Part shown: in pieces, positions 5,803 to 9,027 of the stretch
How the letters are laid out: each line of letters opens with the position of its first letter
Position numbering within the stretch: the first letter of the stretch is position 1
Assembly (NCBI GenBank): GCA_041627475.1
Contig: JBFKQZ010000124.1
Coordinates: 1-9,027, forward strand
Length of the DNA: 9,027 nt
Direction: 5' to 3'
Source of the DNA: JBFGFG01 sp041627475
Lineage (GTDB): Bacteria > Actinomycetota > Nitriliruptoria > Nitriliruptorales > Nitriliruptoraceae
The notes under the pieces: generated by a model
The model's input: only the letters and a program-made list of their open reading frames with translations
What the model was told of the DNA's origin: nothing
Database searches by the model: none
Translations under genes and position numbers: made by a program

Positions 5803-7089
5803 TCAGGCGTCGGCGGCAGCCTCGCCGTCGGACGGCGCCGGCGCCGCGACACGGATGCGCACGCGCTCCGCGGTGCGACGACGCACGGCGACGGCCTCGA
5901 GGACCACGCCGTCCACCTCGATCGTGTCGCCGACCTCCGGGATGCGGCCGAGGTGCTCGTGCAACAGGCCGTTGACCGTCGTCACCTCCTCGGACGAGAG
6001 GTTGACGTCCAGGTCCTCGAGGTCGTGGAGCGGGAAGCTGCCGGGGACGACCATGCTGCCGTCCTCGTGCCGCACGACCGAGCGGACGTCGCGGTCGTGC
6101 TCGTCGTAGATCTCACCGACGAGCTCCTCGACGAGGTCCTCGACGGTGATGATGCCCTCGACCCCGCCGTGCTCGGAGACGACGAGGGCCATCTGGTGGT
6201 GCGCCGTCTGCAGCTCGCGCAGGGCCGCGACCGCGTTCAGCGACTCGGGCAGGAGCACGGCGGGCGTGGCGTGCTCGGCGATGGCACCGGTCCGTCCGAT
6301 GAGCCCGAGGACCGACACGACCGCCTCGGCGTCGTCGAGGTCCTCGGTGAACACCGGCGCACGGCTGTGACCGACCTCGGCGAGCCGGTGGACGGCGTCC
6401 TCCACGGTCATGTCCGCACGCAGGGCGACGACCCGGGTTCGGGGACGCAGCACCTGGCGGAGCGTCCGGTCGGCGACCTCGAGGGCGCCGTCGATCATGC
6501 GGCGCTGCTCGTCGGTGTAGTCGGGCAGGTCCGCGACGAGGTCACGGATCTCCTCCTCGGTGACGTCCGCCCTGCCCTGCTCGGGGTCACCACCGAGCAC
6601 GCGCACGGTCAGGTCGGTCGCGTGCGACAGCAGCCAGACCGCGGGTGCGGTGAGCCGGGCCACGACGCTGAGCGGGCGCGCGGCGACCAGCCCCCAGCGC
6701 TCGGCGCGCTGCATGGCCAGACGCTTGGGGGCGAGCTCGCCCAGCACCAGCGTCACGAACGTCAGGACCAGCGTGACCAGCACGATCGACGCGGGGCGCG
6801 CCGCTCCACCGAGGAACGCGAGCGGTTCGACCAGGGGCTCGGCGAGCGACACGGCGGCGGTCGCCGACGCGAGGAACCCGGCGAGCGTGATCCCGATCTG
6901 GATCGTCGACAGGAACCGGTTCGGCTCGCGGGCGAGACGGGCGAGCGCCCGGCCCGCGGCCGAACGCTCCTCGAGCCGTGCCAGCTGCCCCTCACGCAGC
7001 GACAACAGCGCGATCTCGGTGCCCGCGAAGGCAGCGTTGACCACCACCAGCGCGAACACCAGCGCCAGCTGGGCTCCTGTGCCACTCAC
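5803..7089 (-). CDS. CNNM/CBS/CorC-HlyC family membrane protein (DUF21 family)
   Basis: The product is 428 residues with the full domain order of the family. A DUF21/CNNM membrane region covers about 1-160, with AGTEIALLSL (22-31), the NRFLSTIQIGITLAGF segment (57-72) and LGELAPKRLA (116-125). Then come VTEEEIRDLV, the PRTRVVAL entry to the first CBS domain (about 210-270), a second CBS domain (about 275-330, with SEHGGVEGIITVEDLVEELVG), and a CorC/HlyC C-terminal domain (about 345-416). Such proteins are annotated as hemolysin-like or as Mg2+/Co2+ efflux or homeostasis proteins; the ion and direction are not provable here. The start is GTG at 7089 with AGGA (7098-7101 on this strand) at 8 bases. 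It lies 27 bases downstream of the Bax inhibitor-1 gene and is probably cotranscribed with it. It converges with the EamA gene, 2 bases between stops. Confidence 0.92.
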   Translation of the reverse strand: MSGTGAQLALVFALVVVNAAFAGTEIALLSLREGQLARLEERSAAGRALARLAREPNRFLSTIQIGITLAGFLASATAAVSLAEPLVEPLAFLGGAARPASIVLVTLVLTFVTLVLGELAPKRLAMQRAERWGLVAARPLSVVARLTAPAVWLLSHATDLTVRVLGGDPEQGRADVTEEEIRDLVADLPDYTDEQRRMIDGALEVADRTLRQVLRPRTRVVALRADMTVEDAVHRLAEVGHSRAPVFTEDLDDAEAVVSVLGLIGRTGAIAEHATPAVLLPESLNAVAALRELQTAHHQMALVVSEHGGVEGIITVEDLVEELVGEIYDEHDRDVRSVVRHEDGSMVVPGSFPLHDLEDLDVNLSSEEVTTVNGLLHEHLGRIPEVGDTIEVDGVVLEAVAVRRRTAERVRIRVAAPAPSDGEAAADA

Positions 7090-7116
7090 GAGCGACGTCC
7101 TGTCAGCGCTGCTCCA

Positions 7117-7848
7117 TCAGTCGCGCGACATGAACAGGCGCAGCACGTACCAGAACAGCAGCATCACGCTGGAGAACAACGAGACCGCTGCGACCAGTTC
7201 GGTGCCCTCCGGGTAGTGCCGCAGGATCTGCTGGGTCTCCCAGAGGATCGCGCCGCCGGCGAAGGCGATCATCGCGACCGAGAACCAGACGCCGAGGTTC
7301 ATGCCGAACAGCACCGAGACGACGATCAGCAGGATCGCGGCGATGCCGCCCCACTTGAGCAGCGACCCGAGGAACGAGAAGTCCTTCGACGAGGTGATGG
7401 CCACGCCGGACAGCCCGATGAAGCCGACCGTCGAGACCGCGGCGGCCTGGCCGACGCTCTCCGGCATCGACTGGAACGCGATCCACAGCATGGGCGTGAA
7501 GATCAGCGCCTGCGCGAGGATGATCGCGCCGTAGGCGGCCAGCTGCCCCGATCGGGTCTTGGCGCGGAACAGGAAGGTGTTGGCCAGCCAGTTGGCGATC
7601 ATGAACGCACCGAGGATCAGCAGCCAGTTGGTGCTGATCGCGAACATCGCGATCGTCTGGCCGAGCCCCGTCGTGAAGAGGAAGATCTCGAGCGCCACGA
7701 ACGCGGCGATGCCGGCCATGAGGTAGCCGTAGGTGCGCTTCATGTAGTCGAAGCGGACGTCGACGGCGGCGTCGGCGATGGGCAGCGGCGGGGCCGGGGT
7801 GAACTGCTGGTCCTCGCTGGTGGGCCAGTTCGGCGAACTCTGGGACAC
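7117..7848 (-). CDS. Bax inhibitor-1/YccA family membrane protein
   Basis: From GTG at 7848 the product is 243 residues: a polar, Pro-rich N-terminus (1-35), the family-typical MKRTYGYLMAGI entry (36-47) and about seven hydrophobic helices to LRLFMSRD at the C-terminus. The GTG start is preferred to longer forms because AGGAG sits 9 bases upstream. The family includes E. coli YccA, which modulates the FtsH protease, and B. subtilis YetJ, a pH-gated calcium channel. Here the motifs that carry the paired aspartates in YetJ read LWETQ (202-206) and SLFSSVMLLF (223-232), so one Asp position is Glu and the other Ser, closer to YccA-type sequences. YetJ-like calcium conduction is therefore not supported. 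The CBS/CorC-HlyC gene follows by 27 bases in the same direction, suggesting shared membrane or ion-homeostasis roles. Confidence 0.88.
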   Translation of the reverse strand: MSQSSPNWPTSEDQQFTPAPPLPIADAAVDVRFDYMKRTYGYLMAGIAAFVALEIFLFTTGLGQTIAMFAISTNWLLILGAFMIANWLANTFLFRAKTRSGQLAAYGAIILAQALIFTPMLWIAFQSMPESVGQAAAVSTVGFIGLSGVAITSSKDFSFLGSLLKWGGIAAILLIVVSVLFGMNLGVWFSVAMIAFAGGAILWETQQILRHYPEGTELVAAVSLFSSVMLLFWYVLRLFMSRD

Positions 7849-7857
7849 GGTGGTGGA

Positions 7858-7862
7858 CTCCT
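7858..7862 (-). promoter_or_regulatory. Ribosome binding site deciding the Bax inhibitor-1 gene start
   Basis: On the minus strand AGGAG lies 9 bases before the GTG at 7848. It favours this start over an upstream in-frame start at 7914 that would add 22 polar residues and almost reach the hydrolase stop. Confidence 0.7.
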
Positions 7863-7887
7863 GATGCACGTCGACGTCCGTCGGGCG

Positions 7888-7914
7888 AGTGTACGAGGAC
7901 ACCTGCCACCCCAA
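7888..7914 (-). promoter_or_regulatory. Weak candidate promoter for the Bax inhibitor-1/CBS gene pair
   Basis: On the minus strand TTGGGG (7909-7914) and TACACT (7888-7893) are separated by 15 bases, in the 73-bp gap between the hydrolase stop and the Bax inhibitor-1 start. The -10 fits the TANNNT actinobacterial pattern; the -35 and spacing are poor. A start about 7 bases downstream would give a leader of roughly 30 bases that includes the AGGAG site. Confidence 0.3.
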
Positions 7915-7921
7915 CAGGCCG

Positions 7922-8689
7922 TCAACGCACTGTTAGCGCCTCGTGCACCAGCTGCACCACGGCGGCGGGGGCATCGCGGTGGACCGAGTGCCCGGCCCCC
8001 TCGACCGTCGTCGCCGTCACGCCCGGGTGGGCCGCCCTGGCTGCCTCGACGTCGCCGGGCCGGCACAGCGCCCCGACCGCAGGGTCGGCGACGACGAGAT
8101 GGACCGGACAGGCCCAGTCGCCGACGAAGCCGCGCACGTCCCACGGGTCGTTGTGGTCGCAGGTGAGATCGGTCGTGCGAGTGCTCACGGTCGCAGCCGC
8201 CATGACCTTCCGGTGGCGGTCCTCGACGGACCAGCCGGGCTGCTGCTCGGCCAGTCGCTCGCGCGTGAGCGCACCACCGACCTCCGTCCGCAGGCCGTCG
8301 CGCAGCGGCTGGCGGTCCTCGTCGTGGAGCAGCAGCACGGGGTCGAGCAGCAGCCCGCGTCGGGCGAAGCCGGGCCGCGCGCACAACTCGGCCAGGACCG
8401 AGCCCCCCAGCGAGTGCCCGACGACCAGGTCCCACGCGTCGGCCAGCAGCGCGACGTCGGCCGCGTAGGCGGCGACACGCAGGTCCGACGTCGTCGGCGA
8501 CAGGCCGTGGTTGCGCAGGTCGGGCACCACTGCAGTGGCACCCGCTGCCGCGACCGCCTCGGCCAGTCGCCAGCACGTGCCCCCGTCCGATCCCAGGCCG
8601 TGCAGGACCAGCACCCGACGCGCCGCGCCCGGGTTCCACACCCGGACGTGCAGCGCGACCGGCGTCGGGTCGCCCGTCGGCGCCGTCAC
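7922..8689 (-). CDS. Alpha/beta hydrolase fold protein
   Basis: From GTG at 8689 the product is 255 residues. The alpha/beta hydrolase core shows VLVLHGLGSDG (26-36, HG oxyanion-hole motif), VVPDLRNHGLS (54-64), the nucleophile elbow GHSLGG (91-96, Ser93), a likely acid Asp202 in LVVADPAVGAL, and the catalytic His234 in GAGHSVHRD. A cap of about 60 residues (about 122-185) lies between core strands. It has no signal peptide or membrane segment and is probably a cytosolic esterase, lipase-like or C-C hydrolase; the substrate is unknown. The GTG overlaps the stop of the upstream SRPBCC gene as GTGA and has no Shine-Dalgarno, so it is probably translated by coupling. The open frame extends about 49 codons further upstream, but only as a shadow of the SRPBCC gene. 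Confidence 0.87.
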   Translation of the reverse strand: MTAPTGDPTPVALHVRVWNPGAARRVLVLHGLGSDGGTCWRLAEAVAAAGATAVVPDLRNHGLSPTTSDLRVAAYAADVALLADAWDLVVGHSLGGSVLAELCARPGFARRGLLLDPVLLLHDEDRQPLRDGLRTEVGGALTRERLAEQQPGWSVEDRHRKVMAAATVSTRTTDLTCDHNDPWDVRGFVGDWACPVHLVVADPAVGALCRPGDVEAARAAHPGVTATTVEGAGHSVHRDAPAAVVQLVHEALTVR

Positions 8690-9027
8690 GTGGCGGAGCG
8701 ACGAAGCGCCTCGCGCTCGGCCATCCCCGCGAGGTTGGTCAGCGAGCGCGTGAAGATGCGGCGGATGATCGGCGCGACGAAGGTCGACGCGCCCCACTCC
8801 CCGAAGGCACCGAGCGGTGGGTCGACCTCCTCCCACCAGTGGATGGTCGAGCCGTCACCGGGGCCGTCACGCAGCTCGAAGGCGCCGGTGCCCGTGATGA
8901 TGTTGCCGAGGTGCACGACCTCGAGGACCTCGTGCTCCTCCCAGCGCGTCACGCGCATGATGTCCTGCACGGTGAAGCCCATGAGGTTGGTGGGGCACCG
9001 GATCGTCACGCCGACGCCCTCGCGCTC
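8686..9027 (-). CDS. SRPBCC/START-like family protein (partial, cut by window end)
   Basis: The frame is open to the window edge, so the N-terminus is missing; 113 residues remain. The visible part shows alternating beta strands (TRWEEHEVLEVVHLG, TGTGAFELRDGP, STIHWWEEVDPP) followed by a long C-terminal amphipathic helix (FVAPIIRRIFTRSLTNLAGMAEREALRR). This is the usual end of SRPBCC/polyketide cyclase-like folds, which bind hydrophobic ligands in a helix-grip cavity. An internal GTG at 9009 is open as a start but would drop the first strands. The fold call rests on this pattern only, with no catalytic motif, and the ligand is unknown. The 4-base GTGA overlap links it to the alpha/beta hydrolase in one transcription unit. 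Confidence 0.68.
   Translation of the reverse strand, partial: EREGVGVTIRCPTNLMGFTVQDIMRVTRWEEHEVLEVVHLGNIITGTGAFELRDGPGDGSTIHWWEEVDPPLGAFGEWGASTFVAPIIRRIFTRSLTNLAGMAEREALRRSAT

Noticed and set aside
5797..5806. Perfect palindrome CTGAGCTCAG between the convergent EamA and CBS-domain genes
   Set aside because: It is formed by the two TGA stops facing each other. As a hairpin it has almost no loop and no T run, so it is not supported as a terminator.
5953..8166. Long + strand open frame of 737 codons opposite the CBS and Bax inhibitor-1 genes
   Set aside because: The sequence is a low-complexity Arg/Asp/Gly/Gln run antisense to well-supported genes, with no domain and no plausible start signal.

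Overview
The window is very GC-rich, with third codon positions almost all G or C and frequent GTG starts. Gene spacing is extremely tight: most neighbours overlap by 4 bases or abut. The gene content (a paaABCD cluster, a CBS/HlyC-type protein, a YccA-like Bax inhibitor-1 protein) and codon use fit a chromosomal segment of a high-GC actinobacterium. The sequence alone does not support a lower rank. I see no tRNA, rRNA, CRISPR array, insertion sequence, phage gene or integration site, and no compositional break that would suggest recent transfer.

Layout. (1) 1-1898, + strand: the 3' end of a gene that is probably paaA, then paaB, paaC and paaD, encoding the phenylacetyl-CoA 1,2-epoxidase subunits and the metal-centre maturation factor. 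The genes are chained by TGATG, a 1-base gap, and GTGA. (2) 1895-2317, - strand: a small GNAT acetyltransferase whose stop codon interlocks with that of paaD. (3) 2400-3371, + strand: a short-chain dehydrogenase/reductase, divergent from the GNAT gene across an 82-bp region. (4) 3372-4889, - strand: a MATE-type efflux protein, end to end with the SDR. (5) 4913-5800, + strand: an EamA/DMT-type transporter, divergent from the MATE gene, with a near-perfect 25-bp palindrome nearby. (6) 5803-7089 and 7117-7848, - strand: a CNNM/CBS/CorC-HlyC family membrane protein preceded in the same direction by a Bax inhibitor-1/YccA family membrane protein, likely one operon. (7) 7922-9027, - strand: an SRPBCC/START-like protein cut by the window edge, overlapping by GTGA with an alpha/beta hydrolase.

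How the parts work together. Only the paa block forms a recognisable pathway: aerobic phenylacetate breakdown through ring epoxidation of phenylacetyl-CoA. The reductase gene paaE, often next to paaD, is not downstream here. The other genes are ordinary housekeeping or accessory functions (efflux, ion-transport-like membrane proteins, hydrolase, SDR) in one- or two-gene units. There is no gap above 300 bases without a gene.

I do not see a clearly novel multi-gene system. The points most worth a second look are: PaaC keeps a nearly complete set of diiron-ligand-like residues, although this subunit is regarded as the non-catalytic one; the palindrome between the two divergent transporter genes; a calcium-loop-like Asp motif in the MATE C-terminal tail; and the pairing of a YccA-like protein with a CBS/CorC-HlyC protein.
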